From the NCBI RefSeq assembly GCF_026712185.1, contig NZ_JAPPUX010000002.1, forward strand, positions 620,001-684,000: a stretch of DNA of 64,000 bases, written 5' to 3'. The position numbers and the translations under genes are program-made. This stretch comes from Nocardioides pini. GTDB taxonomy: Bacteria; Actinomycetota; Actinomycetes; Propionibacteriales; Nocardioidaceae. Shown piece by piece: positions 42,401 to 50,111 of the stretch (position 1 is the first letter of the stretch; every line of letters starts with the position of its first letter). A model generated the notes under the pieces. That model was not told where the DNA came from, did not search any database, and saw only the letters and a program-made list of their open reading frames with translations.

Positions 42401-43584
42401 CGGAGACCGTCGTCCGCAATCCCGCCCAGCAGGAACAGCCCGCGCTCCAGCAGCCGGGCCAATGTCGGGAACCGGGACGCCTCCGAGATGCGGTCGGTCC
42501 TGATGGCCAGCACCAATGGCACGGCTTCCATCCGGCGCAGTGACTCGGCGGCCTGCTCGGCGTCGAGCGCGAACAGCTCTTCGACCTGGTCCACGACGAG
42601 GACGTCGCAACCGTCGACCGCGAGACCGGCCTGCGGCGTCGTCACGTGGACCACCAGCCCGGATCGCACGAGGGCGGGCAGCAGTCCGGCACGGACGAAG
42701 GAGGACTTCCCGATGCCACTTGGGCCGGCGATGGTCAGCACCCCCGCCTGTTCGAAAGCCCGCAACCCGTGGGCCACGTCGGCGTCGCGTCCGAAGAACT
42801 CTTCGGCGTCGGACGGTTCGTAGGCGTTGAGCCCCCGCCACGGGCAGGTCTCGGACCCGGTATCGGGAGGCCGTGGGATGAGGGCCGGGTCGCGTCTCAG
42901 GATGGCCACCTCGAGGTTCCCGAGCTCGTCGCCGGGGTCGATCCCGAGCTCGTCACGCAGTGTCGTGCGGCAGTCATCCAGCACTCGAAGGGCGTCGGCC
43001 TGGTTGCCGGTGTGGTACGCCGCTGTCGCCCAGGCCAACCAGCGCGACTCGCGCAGGGGTTCCGTTGTCGCGAGCAACCGTGCCAGCGGCAGCGCTTCGG
43101 CAGCGCGCCCGGCCGCGAGGAGCGCATCGACGCGCAGCTCCTCCGCCTGCTTCATCAACTCGCTCAACCGGCCCTGCTCGGCGACCCCGGGCGACCAATG
43201 GTCCAGGTCCTGGAACGGTGGGCCGGACCACGACTCCAAGGCGTCCTCGAGGACGAAAGCCGCGCGGTCGGACTGCCCTACATCGAGCAGGTGCCGGCCC
43301 CGGACGACCTGCCTCTCGAAGTGGTCGCATGACGTGACGACCGAGCTGGAGAGGCGGTAGCCGTTGTCGACCGTCTTGATGGCGTCACTCCCGTACGCCT
43401 TCCGCAGCCGCGAGATGCTGCCCTGGATGACCTTGTCACTGGTGGCCGGTGGGGCGCCGCGCCACAGGGCATCCGCGATCCGGTCGACAGTCGCCGCATG
43501 CGGGCGCGAGATCGCCAGCGCCCACAGGACCACCCGGTGCCGGCGGTCGAGGGCACGTTCTCCGTCGTGGGCGACGCCCGCCAT
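39496..43584 (-). CDS. BTAD transcription regulator with STAND ATPase, membrane helix and WD40 repeats
   Basis: 1362 residues. The N-terminal OmpR-type winged helix (about 15-80; SDKVIQGSISRLRKAYGSDA) and BTAD helical repeats (to about 240; LWRGAPP, CRTTLRDELGIDPGDEL) give a SARP-like DNA-binding unit. Then comes a STAND-type ATPase with Walker A GPSGIGKSSFVRAG (about 283-296) and Walker B VDGCDVLVVDQVEELF. One membrane helix (about 632-655; ALASGLAAVTALAVVAGALA) precedes a WD40 propeller (about 700-1335). The C-terminal EWRDAFDDRPYSFVC is a family signature. It is divergent from the beta-helix and DctP-like genes, which it probably regulates. The 284 bases on its 3' side (39212-39495) hold nothing clear. 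Confidence 0.88.
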   Translation of the reverse strand: MAGVAHDGERALDRRHRVVLWALAISRPHAATVDRIADALWRGAPPATSDKVIQGSISRLRKAYGSDAIKTVDNGYRLSSSVVTSCDHFERQVVRGRHLLDVGQSDRAAFVLEDALESWSGPPFQDLDHWSPGVAEQGRLSELMKQAEELRVDALLAAGRAAEALPLARLLATTEPLRESRWLAWATAAYHTGNQADALRVLDDCRTTLRDELGIDPGDELGNLEVAILRRDPALIPRPPDTGSETCPWRGLNAYEPSDAEEFFGRDADVAHGLRAFEQAGVLTIAGPSGIGKSSFVRAGLLPALVRSGLVVHVTTPQAGLAVDGCDVLVVDQVEELFALDAEQAAESLRRMEAVPLVLAIRTDRISEASRFPTLARLLERGLFLLGGIADDGLREVIERPAAQQGLVLEQRLVDLVLDDVGDEPAALPMLSHALVETWRRREGRTLTIDGYLSAGGLRGAISHTVESLYTELDEPRQHELRSLMLRLVSTNDEGKTFRVHVQRHRIAVDDDLVDQLIAARLVTSDNDTLALTHEALISAWPRLGEWLAEDVEGRRQLQQLSQAAAAWEDTGKPASDLYRGTRLDRAAAWAATTALELSRSEQDFLAASLDAARTEQDRERQALIRQRRSNRRLRALASGLAAVTALAVVAGALAVGQQRRAELEARSSSTARLQADANRVAALALNTTDAQLSLLLAVAAQRLAPGVVTNRSLSSVLAARPELIATATTISNSATPASGLSNLASSGARLYGLDDRHVLHAFTSSMRPLGTVDLGNGRIDRGTTPLTAASGLVAAAAAPGRRPAIELLDAFTLEAAGIRLERLPTQGARVDSLDLSPDARTLSAALSKGEESVVMTWRLPSGALVGDPIPAREGTLVQTSDDGRTVLTSNPVHAYDVRSGRLLWDAPAAAGLALREGVAAVSTVNGSRIHLRDAVTGERLSTLVGSQGAATDLSFSPAGTTLAANVGDGSVTVWDVASGRIEHSLQTGARHGVAYSAYSDTLYTAGGEPGSLLAWDLQGRRSFLTRIPFDGFQALSDGTVRVSSTGSWASLSKTVPGSPELRLGQLRPNGAVRVITPQSTWRGVGAWSPDSRRYAYADGAGRLHVVNPADGSDLRHRRVAARPVVDLAFAGPERLLALTEDNKLVVADAETLEVTNRIDAPAVTTGVTATSRWAVVTSAASKGGTTWRVPVTKWHLIDLQSGRVTADGAVGVTSASVGSLSPDDTHLGIGGEEEDLSVLTLPKGTVVGNSGPGSSNRVTSIAWSPDASHLVASVAATLRLWDARRGLEIAQVRLPASESSSSAGFAADGSISVATLSGNVYRWDPSAEAAAEFACRVAGRELTRDEWRDAFDDRPYSFVCR

Positions 43585-43660
43585 GGAGCCAATCTAGTCG
43601 GGGTCACTGCTTCGCGATCCGCTCGATTTACCGGGAATTTTCCGCAGGACTACACCGTCG

Positions 43661-43696
43661 CGTCAGAGGCCCGGCACTCCGCCGGGTGTCCTGACG
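43661..43696 (+). promoter_or_regulatory. Two-tier hairpin in the leader of the beta-helix gene
   Basis: CGTCAG (43661-43666) pairs with CTGACG (43691-43696), and the inner CCCGGC (43670-43675) pairs with GCCGGG (43681-43686) around ACTCC. It ends 17 bases before the start codon and could regulate translation or be a protein site. Confidence 0.4.
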
Positions 43697-43713
43697 CAGA
43701 ACGGAGTGACGAG

Positions 43714-45354
43714 ATGAGGAAATGGATATGGCTGATCGGCGGCGCAACCGTCGTCACCTCAATCGGTCTCACCGCGGCGCCCACGGCGACCGCAGCGGGT
43801 GGTCCGCCGCACGCGTGTGTGTCCGGCCACGTGGATCGCTGTTTCGACTCGCTTCGCGAGGCGGTGGCCCGAGCCGTCAACGGTGACGTGGTGACCCTGA
43901 CCGAGGGCACCTTCGCCGGTGGGATCACGATCAACAAGAGCATCACGGTCGTCGGCGCTGGGGAGCAGGAGACGGTCATTCAAGGAGGCGGCCCGGTGCT
44001 GACCGTCGCCGCCAGCTCGCAGTACCGGCCGGTCGTCGAGCTCGCCGACCTCACCATCAGGGGCGGGACCAACACGGGCACAGGACTGGGTGGCAAAGCC
44101 ACCGGCTACAACGCGTTCGGCGGCGGCATCCTCGTACCGTTCTCCAACGGCAACAGGGGTGCCGGCGCGAGCCTCACCCTCCGCCGAGTGACGGTGGCGG
44201 GAAACAGGGCCATCCCCTCCACGACCCTCCCGTCGCCCTCGGGTGCGCAGTGCCCGGAGGGTGACTGCCCCTACGCCGGGGCCTTCGGCGGTGGCATCGC
44301 GACGGCTGGCCGGCTGACCTTGGTGGATGCCACCGTCGCCGACAACCTTGCGGGCGGCAGTGCCAGCGACGCCAACGGTGGTGGCATCTTCAGTGCGATC
44401 GGCCCTGTCGACATCACCCGCTCCAGGATCGAGGGCAACACCGCCGCCCCCGCCCCAAACACGATCGGCCGCTGGGCTGAAGGCGGAGGGATCACGATCG
44501 GCGACAGCTCCCGACCGACCACGATCACCGACTCGCACATCGCGGGCAACACCGCACGGCTAGTCACCGCCTGGCCTGCCGGGGTCAACATGGCGGCCCA
44601 ATCGGGCGGCGTCTTCATGGAGGGCAACACCCAGCTCACGATGACCGGGTCGGTGCTGTCAGCCAACCGAGTCGTCGCCCACGCACCGGCCGGAGAGCCG
44701 CTCGTCATCGACGCAGCGTTGCACTACCAGTACGGCGGCGAGGGCCTCCTGCTCGAGGACACCGACATCACGAACAACACCCTGTTCGCGCGAGTGGGCA
44801 CCACCGAGAACGTCGCTCCCGTGGGAGGCATCGTGGAAGTCGACGGCCACGCCGTCATGAGGGGCGTGACGATCAGCGGGAACAGCGCGACGCTCCACAC
44901 CGCTCACGGCACCGCGGCGCTGAGCGGCGCACTCTTCCTCTGCGGGTGCGGCAACGGCGACGGCGGGGTGACGGACCTGACGGACGTGACTGTCACCGAC
45001 AACATCAGCACCGCGAGCGCAGACCACGGATCCGTCAGGGTCTGGGGCGGTGGCATCTTCGCGGCCGACGGCACCCACCTATCGCTGAGGGCGTCCCATG
45101 TCGCCGACAACCGGTCGGTAGCGACGGCGCTCGACGGATCCGGCAACGCCGAGGTCCGTGGCGGCGGACTGTGGGCCGGACCGCTCTGGGGAGAAGACCC
45201 GTCGGTCGACCTCACCGGCTCGATCGTCACAGGGAACTCGGGGTCGGTCTCGCCCGGCGGTGCCGTGCTGGGTGGCGGCGTGTACGCCGAGGTGCCCGTG
45301 ACCGGCACCGATGGGGTCACCGGGAACCTTCCCGACGACCTGCACCTGCCGTGA
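43714..45354 (+). CDS. Secreted parallel beta-helix repeat protein
   Basis: 546 residues from ATG 43714 (MRKWIWLIGGATVVTSIGLT, a signal peptide cleaved near TATAAG). Repeated units such as SITVVGAGEQETVIQGGG, LTLVDATVADNLAGG, TTITDSHIAGNTA, MRGVTISGNSATL and VDLTGSIVTGNSGS, about 25-45 residues apart, build a right-handed beta-helix of the pectate-lyase-like type. No lyase active site can be assigned; many relatives are adhesins or polysaccharide-binding proteins. It is followed after 68 bases by the DctP-like lipoprotein and is divergent from the BTAD-STAND regulator. Confidence 0.85.
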   Translation: MRKWIWLIGGATVVTSIGLTAAPTATAAGGPPHACVSGHVDRCFDSLREAVARAVNGDVVTLTEGTFAGGITINKSITVVGAGEQETVIQGGGPVLTVAASSQYRPVVELADLTIRGGTNTGTGLGGKATGYNAFGGGILVPFSNGNRGAGASLTLRRVTVAGNRAIPSTTLPSPSGAQCPEGDCPYAGAFGGGIATAGRLTLVDATVADNLAGGSASDANGGGIFSAIGPVDITRSRIEGNTAAPAPNTIGRWAEGGGITIGDSSRPTTITDSHIAGNTARLVTAWPAGVNMAAQSGGVFMEGNTQLTMTGSVLSANRVVAHAPAGEPLVIDAALHYQYGGEGLLLEDTDITNNTLFARVGTTENVAPVGGIVEVDGHAVMRGVTISGNSATLHTAHGTAALSGALFLCGCGNGDGGVTDLTDVTVTDNISTASADHGSVRVWGGGIFAADGTHLSLRASHVADNRSVATALDGSGNAEVRGGGLWAGPLWGEDPSVDLTGSIVTGNSGSVSPGGAVLGGGVYAEVPVTGTDGVTGNLPDDLHLP

Positions 45355-45422
45355 TCGCCACGTGCCGGCCCGGACCCTTGGCCCGGGCCGGCCACTCGTC
45401 AAGCCGAAGCAGAGGAACGAGG

Positions 45423-46838
45423 ATGATCCGCATGTCCGCTGGCACGCTGCGCGCGATGGGGGTCTGCGTCACGCTGGTCACGCTCCTCGTCGGGTGCGCG
45501 CGTCCCGCGGAGCCTCGGTCCGCTGAACCGGTACACCTGACGCTGGTGACATACGACGGGGCAGACACGCCAGGAGGGGCCCTCGTGAAGCACTTCGTCG
45601 AGGAGGTGCAGCGCGCGGACCCCAGCATCACGATCACGCCGGACTTCTCCGGTGCGCCGCATGAGCCGGACGCGGTGACTGCGGTTTCGAGCGGGACCGC
45701 AGACCTCGCCATGGTCGCGAGCCGCGCCTTCGACACCGCCGGAGTCACCACCCTCCAGGCGCTAAACACCCCTCTCTTGATCGACACGACCTCGTTGGCA
45801 AACGCCGTCGCCACGAGTGACCTCGTCCCCGACCTCCTGGCCGGCTTGGACGAGATCGAACTGATCGGCCTCGGAATCGCCCCCGAAGGCATGCGCCATC
45901 TCTTCACGGAGGCGAAGGCCGTGACGGACGTGAACGACCTCCGCGGAACGGTGGTGCGCTCACCCCAGTCGGAGGCCGTGTGGTCCTTCCTGACGGCGAC
46001 GCGAGCCACGCCGATCTTCGACGACTCGATGTCCTACGACGTCTCGGAGTCCCAGTACGACCTCGAGCTCAAGTTCGACCAAACGGCCGGCAACCTCACC
46101 CTGTTCCCAAAGTACGACGTCATCGTTCTCAACGAGGAGAGTGCGCTCGAGCTGTCGACTGCCCAACTGGAGTCCCTCTGGACCGCAGCGAGTGAGACGA
46201 CGACCTGGGCCGTTGCCACCACCGACAGCGATGCCGCCCGTGCCGAAGTCTTCTGTGCCAACGGCGGCAAGATCGCGGCTGCCACTCCCGCCGAGCTGGA
46301 AGAATGGCAGGCCGTGGCGCGCCCAGTCGTCCAGGACCTCCGGTCGGTGGGGACGACAGCCGACCTCATCGACGCAATCACCGACATGAAGACAGGCATC
46401 GATGCCGACGATCCAATCACCAACTGCGCGGGCGCCGGCGCGGCCGAGTCCACCGCCGGCCCACGCCTGAACGGAACCTACGAGTTCAGCGCCACGCCCC
46501 GTGAGATAGGGCGCGCAGGTATCCATGACGAGGCGTTCATCGACATCAACGCGGGCGATTACCGGATCGTGTTGGAGAACGGAACACTGACGCGGACCCA
46601 TCACCTCACGTCTGGCACTCGGGCAGGTGAACAAGAGTCCGACACCGCCTCCTACACCCTCAACGGCGACAGAGTGACCTTCCGCTGGTCGCCCCAGGCA
46701 GGGGACTACACCGAGGCGAAGGTCGTGGTGCAGGACGACGGTTCCCTGAAGTTCACCGATTGGGTGGAAGGATGGACCGAGCCCAAGTTCCTGCTTCTCG
46801 ACAAGGTGGTCCTGAGCTATTGGGAGCGGGTCGAGTAG
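45423..46838 (+). CDS. DctP-like substrate-binding lipoprotein with extra C-terminal domain
   Basis: 471 residues from ATG 45423. Signal peptide with lipobox LLVGC (Cys about 24). Residues about 40-340 resemble TRAP-type solute-binding proteins: LTLVTYDGADTPGGALVKHF, SSGTADLAMVASRAF, NDLRGTVVRSP, TLFPKYDVIVLNEE. After a linker, residues about 355-471 form a separate beta domain (LNGTYEFSATPREIGRAGIH, YTLNGDRVTFRW). No TRAP membrane subunits are nearby, so it may sense or bind rather than transport. It probably shares a transcript with the beta-helix gene. Confidence 0.78.
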   Translation: MIRMSAGTLRAMGVCVTLVTLLVGCARPAEPRSAEPVHLTLVTYDGADTPGGALVKHFVEEVQRADPSITITPDFSGAPHEPDAVTAVSSGTADLAMVASRAFDTAGVTTLQALNTPLLIDTTSLANAVATSDLVPDLLAGLDEIELIGLGIAPEGMRHLFTEAKAVTDVNDLRGTVVRSPQSEAVWSFLTATRATPIFDDSMSYDVSESQYDLELKFDQTAGNLTLFPKYDVIVLNEESALELSTAQLESLWTAASETTTWAVATTDSDAARAEVFCANGGKIAAATPAELEEWQAVARPVVQDLRSVGTTADLIDAITDMKTGIDADDPITNCAGAGAAESTAGPRLNGTYEFSATPREIGRAGIHDEAFIDINAGDYRIVLENGTLTRTHHLTSGTRAGEQESDTASYTLNGDRVTFRWSPQAGDYTEAKVVVQDDGSLKFTDWVEGWTEPKFLLLDKVVLSYWERVE

Positions 46839-46862
46839 CCGGTCGTGGCGTCGCGGGACCGG
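46839..46862 (+). terminator. Short hairpin after the DctP-like gene
   Basis: CCGGTC (46839-46844) pairs with GACCGG (46857-46862) immediately after the stop codon. The stem is only 6 bases and lacks a T-tract. The next 225 bases up to the convergent gene contain nothing recognisable. Confidence 0.35.
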
Positions 46863-47089
46863 CGCTAGTCTCTCGATCTCGACTCGCTACGCGCCGGCCT
46901 GTGGCACGCAGCGTTTTGATCAGAGCGGCCAACGATCACGGGCACGCGGTGGCGCTCGCGAAGCCGAATGGACGGATCCCAGCCGCGCGCGACCTACCCG
47001 TTTCCGACTCGCGGCGGTTCGCAGCGCCTTCGAGACACGCTCAACCTGGACGACGTGACACTCCTGGCCCAGTCACCCGAACCCCACCG

Positions 47090-48121
47090 TCAGGCGTTGC
47101 CGTCGACGTAGCGTCCGTCGGGGGTGACCGGGTTGTCCTCGTTGATCGCCTCGACGGCCTCGGTGAGCTCGGCCTCGGCCAGGGGCGGCCGGCGGTCGAG
47201 GTGGATGCCGGCGATCATGCAGCGCACGGACCCGCCGGCCAGCTCGATGGTCGGGATGTCGACCGCGACGATCTCGCAGGTCTCCTCGATCGCCGCCACC
47301 TGCTCGGGGAGCAGCGACCGCCTCGCCCGGGCGGACATCGCCATCACGTAGCGGCGCTTGCCCGCGGGCGTACGACCGCACAGCTCCACCGCGTTGCCGG
47401 CGAACTCGCGGATCTGGTCCTCGCTCAGCTCGATGATCGTGCGGCCGGTCACCGCGAGCCGCTCGCGCACCTGCTCGCGCCGGTGCTCGTCGGGGATCAT
47501 GTCCAGCGCGATCATCGCGACGTCGGTGCCGATGCAGGCGATGACGTTGGTGTGGTAGACCGGCACGCCGTCGGAGTCGACGGCGTCGAAGGCCATCGGC
47601 TCGTAGTTGAAGTCGGTGCAGAAGCGCTCGAGCACCGCGACGTCGGCGCGGTGGCTGCGCGCGGTGTAGGCCACGCGAGAGACGTGGTCGAGCACCATCG
47701 CACCGGTGCCCTCGAGGAAGACCCCGTCGGGCTCGAGGCCCGAGTAGTCGATGATCTCCTGGACGCGGTACTCCGACTTCAGCATCTCCAGCACGTCGGC
47801 GCGACGCTCGTGGCGGCGGTTCGAGGCGTACATCGGGTAGACGGCAACCGTGCCGCCCGCATGGGTGGAGACCCAGTTGTTGGGGAAGACGCTGTCGGGG
47901 CGGGTGTGGTCGTCGTCGTCGAAGACGTGGACCCGTACGCCGACCGCGCGCAGGGCCTCGGCCAGCGCGTCCATCTCGGCCACCGCCTTGGCCGCCGTCG
48001 CCTCCGCCGACTGCCCGGCAGGGGCGTCGGCCTGGAATGCGTTGTCCGCCGCGGTCGCCGGGTTGGGGACGAAGCTGGTCGCGCGGACGAGAATCACTGC
48101 GGAAGGGGCCTGGGCACTCAC
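47090..48121 (-). CDS. CtlX-like arginine deiminase-related hydrolase
   Basis: About 343 residues of the guanidine-modifying (pentein) fold. DSVFPNNWVSTHAGG is the active-site segment with the conserved Asp and His; FLEGTGAMVLDHVSRVAY and YHTNVIACIGTDVAMIAL follow; GGSVRCMIAGIHL carries the catalytic Cys. It matches citrulline-hydrolysing CtlX proteins and releases ammonia from ureido or guanidino groups. The GTG start at 48121 (MSAQAPSAVILVRAT) is preferred over GTG 48139. The next gene upstream in the same direction ends 31 bases before it. Confidence 0.82.
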   Translation of the reverse strand: MSAQAPSAVILVRATSFVPNPATAADNAFQADAPAGQSAEATAAKAVAEMDALAEALRAVGVRVHVFDDDDHTRPDSVFPNNWVSTHAGGTVAVYPMYASNRRHERRADVLEMLKSEYRVQEIIDYSGLEPDGVFLEGTGAMVLDHVSRVAYTARSHRADVAVLERFCTDFNYEPMAFDAVDSDGVPVYHTNVIACIGTDVAMIALDMIPDEHRREQVRERLAVTGRTIIELSEDQIREFAGNAVELCGRTPAGKRRYVMAMSARARRSLLPEQVAAIEETCEIVAVDIPTIELAGGSVRCMIAGIHLDRRPPLAEAELTEAVEAINEDNPVTPDGRYVDGNA

Positions 48122-48152
48122 GGGAGGAATGTAGGGCACCCGTGCCCCGTCG

Positions 48153-49250
48153 TCAGAACCCGCGCGGGCCCGCGACGGCCGCCGCCATCGTGGCGGCCAC
48201 CTCGGCCGGGTCGTGGCGGATCGCCGGTTCGTAGCAGGTCAGCTCGGTCTCGACCCAGCCCGGGACCTCCGCGTCGCGCCAGAGCCCGCACGCGACGACG
48301 CCGCGCTCCTCGACGAAGGTGACGACCCGCTCGTTGACCTCGTCGGCCGTGCCGGGGGCGTAGGCGAGGAACGTGCCGATGTGCGGCTCGTCGGGAAACG
48401 TGCGGAAGCCCTGCTCGCGCAGGGCCGCCGCGAGCTCCACGGCCCACGCGCGGTAGTCGCCGAAGCGGTCGAGGTGCGTGCGCAGGCCGATCAGCCCACC
48501 CACCGCCGGCGCGGTCAGGGAGAAGAGCGTGCCGCCCATCCGCTGGCGCCACGAGCGCAGCTCCCCGGCGAGGTCGTCCGGGCAGACCACGAGCGCGCCG
48601 CTGGAACCGCCGAGCCCCTTGTAGAGCGAGACGTACATGGAGTCGACGAGCGCGGCGACCTCGGCCAGGCTGCGGTCCCAGTAGGGCACCGACTCCCAGA
48701 TGCGGGCCCCGTCGGCGTGCAGGCGCACGTCGCGCTCGCGGGCGGCGGCCGACAGTGCCTCCAGCTCGTCCCACGACGGCAGCAGGCAGCCGGCGTCGCG
48801 CAGCGGCAGCTCGACCATCGCGGCACCGAGCCGGCCGCCGACCGCGGCGAGGTCGTCCGCCGTCGCGGTGCGCCGGCCGGTCGTCAGCCACTCGAGCTCG
48901 AGGCCCAGCACCCGGCGCGGCCCGTCCTGCTCGTGGTGCACGAGGTGCGACAGGTCGGGCAGCGCCACGCGGCGCGAACCGGCCCGGTCGCACCACGCCC
49001 GCAGGGTCGCCTGCTGGGCCATGACCCCGCTCGGGAACATCACCGCGGCCGGCTTGCCGAGCAGCGCGGCGACCTCGGTCTCGAGCTGGGCGACCGCACC
49101 GCGCTCGCCGTAGCGGTCCCACGCGAGGTCGTGGGCCTCGGCGTGGTCGGCGAGCTCGCGGAGCATCGCCGCGGGTGTCGAGGGCGGGCGGTGGAAGATC
49201 CAGTCCGCCGACGCGGATGCCGCCCGGAAGCGGTCCTGGAGATCGCTCAT
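48153..49250 (-). CDS. Threonine aldolase/beta-eliminating lyase family protein
   Basis: 365 residues, PLP fold type I. RYGERGAVAQLETEVAALLG at the N-terminus, VMFPSGVMAQQA, LSHLVHHEQ, LHADGARIWES (the Asp that contacts the PLP ring) and SLYKGLGGSSGA with the PLP Lys. It should cleave or eliminate a beta-hydroxy or beta-substituted amino acid; threonine aldolase is the closest well-known activity, but the exact substrate is uncertain. ATG start. Same direction as the CtlX-like gene. Confidence 0.85.
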   Translation of the reverse strand: MSDLQDRFRAASASADWIFHRPPSTPAAMLRELADHAEAHDLAWDRYGERGAVAQLETEVAALLGKPAAVMFPSGVMAQQATLRAWCDRAGSRRVALPDLSHLVHHEQDGPRRVLGLELEWLTTGRRTATADDLAAVGGRLGAAMVELPLRDAGCLLPSWDELEALSAAARERDVRLHADGARIWESVPYWDRSLAEVAALVDSMYVSLYKGLGGSSGALVVCPDDLAGELRSWRQRMGGTLFSLTAPAVGGLIGLRTHLDRFGDYRAWAVELAAALREQGFRTFPDEPHIGTFLAYAPGTADEVNERVVTFVEERGVVACGLWRDAEVPGWVETELTCYEPAIRHDPAEVAATMAAAVAGPRGF

Positions 49251-49268
49251 GCCGACCTCACGCCGCCG

Positions 49269-49472
49269 TCAGGCGTGACGCTTGAACCAGTAGGTCGTCT
49301 CCACGCCGGGGATGACCTGCACCAGCTCCCAGCCGTTGACGCCGAGGGTGGACAGGAGGTCCTCCCACGACTCGGTGCCCTCCACGAGCGCCTCGGGGTC
49401 GGCGTTGTAGCCGCCGACCTCCACGTTGCCCTGGTCGTCGACAGTGATCTCGAGGTGTGCCCAAGAAGCCAT
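49269..49472 (-). CDS. Small DUF4177-like protein
   Basis: 67 residues: MASWAHLEITVDDQGNVEVG, then LSTLGVNGWELVQVIPG and YWFKRHA. The LN-LG-GWELV-V pattern is that of DUF4177 proteins, small soluble proteins of unknown function. It lies 18 bases before the lyase gene on the same strand. Confidence 0.7.
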   Translation of the reverse strand: MASWAHLEITVDDQGNVEVGGYNADPEALVEGTESWEDLLSTLGVNGWELVQVIPGVETTYWFKRHA

Positions 49473-49505
49473 GCCGCGATCCTGCCATGCGGGTCCGCGC
49501 GCCGG

Positions 49506-50057
49506 TCAACGACCGAGCGGCCACTCCGCCATCACGTGGCACCGGTCGGTCTCCCACCAGGCGAGCTGCAGCCGGTCGAGCACGACCTCGACGGGTACGA
49601 CGCCCGCGAGCAGCGTCGCCGTGGAGGCGAGGTCGACGCGGTCCCGAGCGGAGCCGGAGGCAGTGTCGAAGGAGGCGGCGTCGACCGTGAGGTGCGGCTG
49701 CACGTCGGCGCCGAACTCACCGCCGTACGGCGGCCACGCGGGGAAGGCGGCCACCAGGCGCGCGGTCAGGTCGCGCAGCTCGTCGTCGGGGTCGGGCACG
49801 AGGTGGATGATCCCGTTCGGGAACTCGCCCAGGCGCTCGAGGCGCACCCGCACGGGCGGGGTCGCGCTGGCGAGCCGCGCGACGGTCGCGAGGTCCGTCG
49901 CGCTGGGCGCCGGCGCGAACGGTCCGAGGGCCGTGATGTGGGCGTGGCCGAAGCGTGGGTCCGTGGAGACGAAGCCCGCGTCGTAGTGCGCGGTCCTAGC
50001 GCGCACCCATCCCTCCAGCGCCGGCACCGGGAGCTGCAGGACGGAGTGGCCGGTCAC
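49506..50057 (-). CDS. 2'-5' RNA ligase/phosphodiesterase-like protein
   Basis: About 183 residues with the two HxT/S motifs of the 2H phosphoesterase superfamily: HAHITALGPF and QPHLTVD, about 80 residues apart. These enzymes act on 2',3'-cyclic phosphates or 2'-5' bonds in RNA or nucleotides. The start is uncertain; GTG 50057 (MTGHSVLQLPVPALEGW) fits the family better than upstream starts at 50087 or 50129, the last of which would overlap the divergent cobT. Confidence 0.72.
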   Translation of the reverse strand: MTGHSVLQLPVPALEGWVRARTAHYDAGFVSTDPRFGHAHITALGPFAPAPSATDLATVARLASATPPVRVRLERLGEFPNGIIHLVPDPDDELRDLTARLVAAFPAWPPYGGEFGADVQPHLTVDAASFDTASGSARDRVDLASTATLLAGVVPVEVVLDRLQLAWWETDRCHVMAEWPLGR

Positions 50058-50111
50058 GCGGGCAAGACTGGCAGGTGGCGCGGACACGGCCGTCACTAGG
50101 CTGCTCACGCC

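Noticed and set aside
50058..50111. A cobalamin riboswitch upstream of cobT
   Set aside because: The spacer is too short and no B12-box was seen in or near it.
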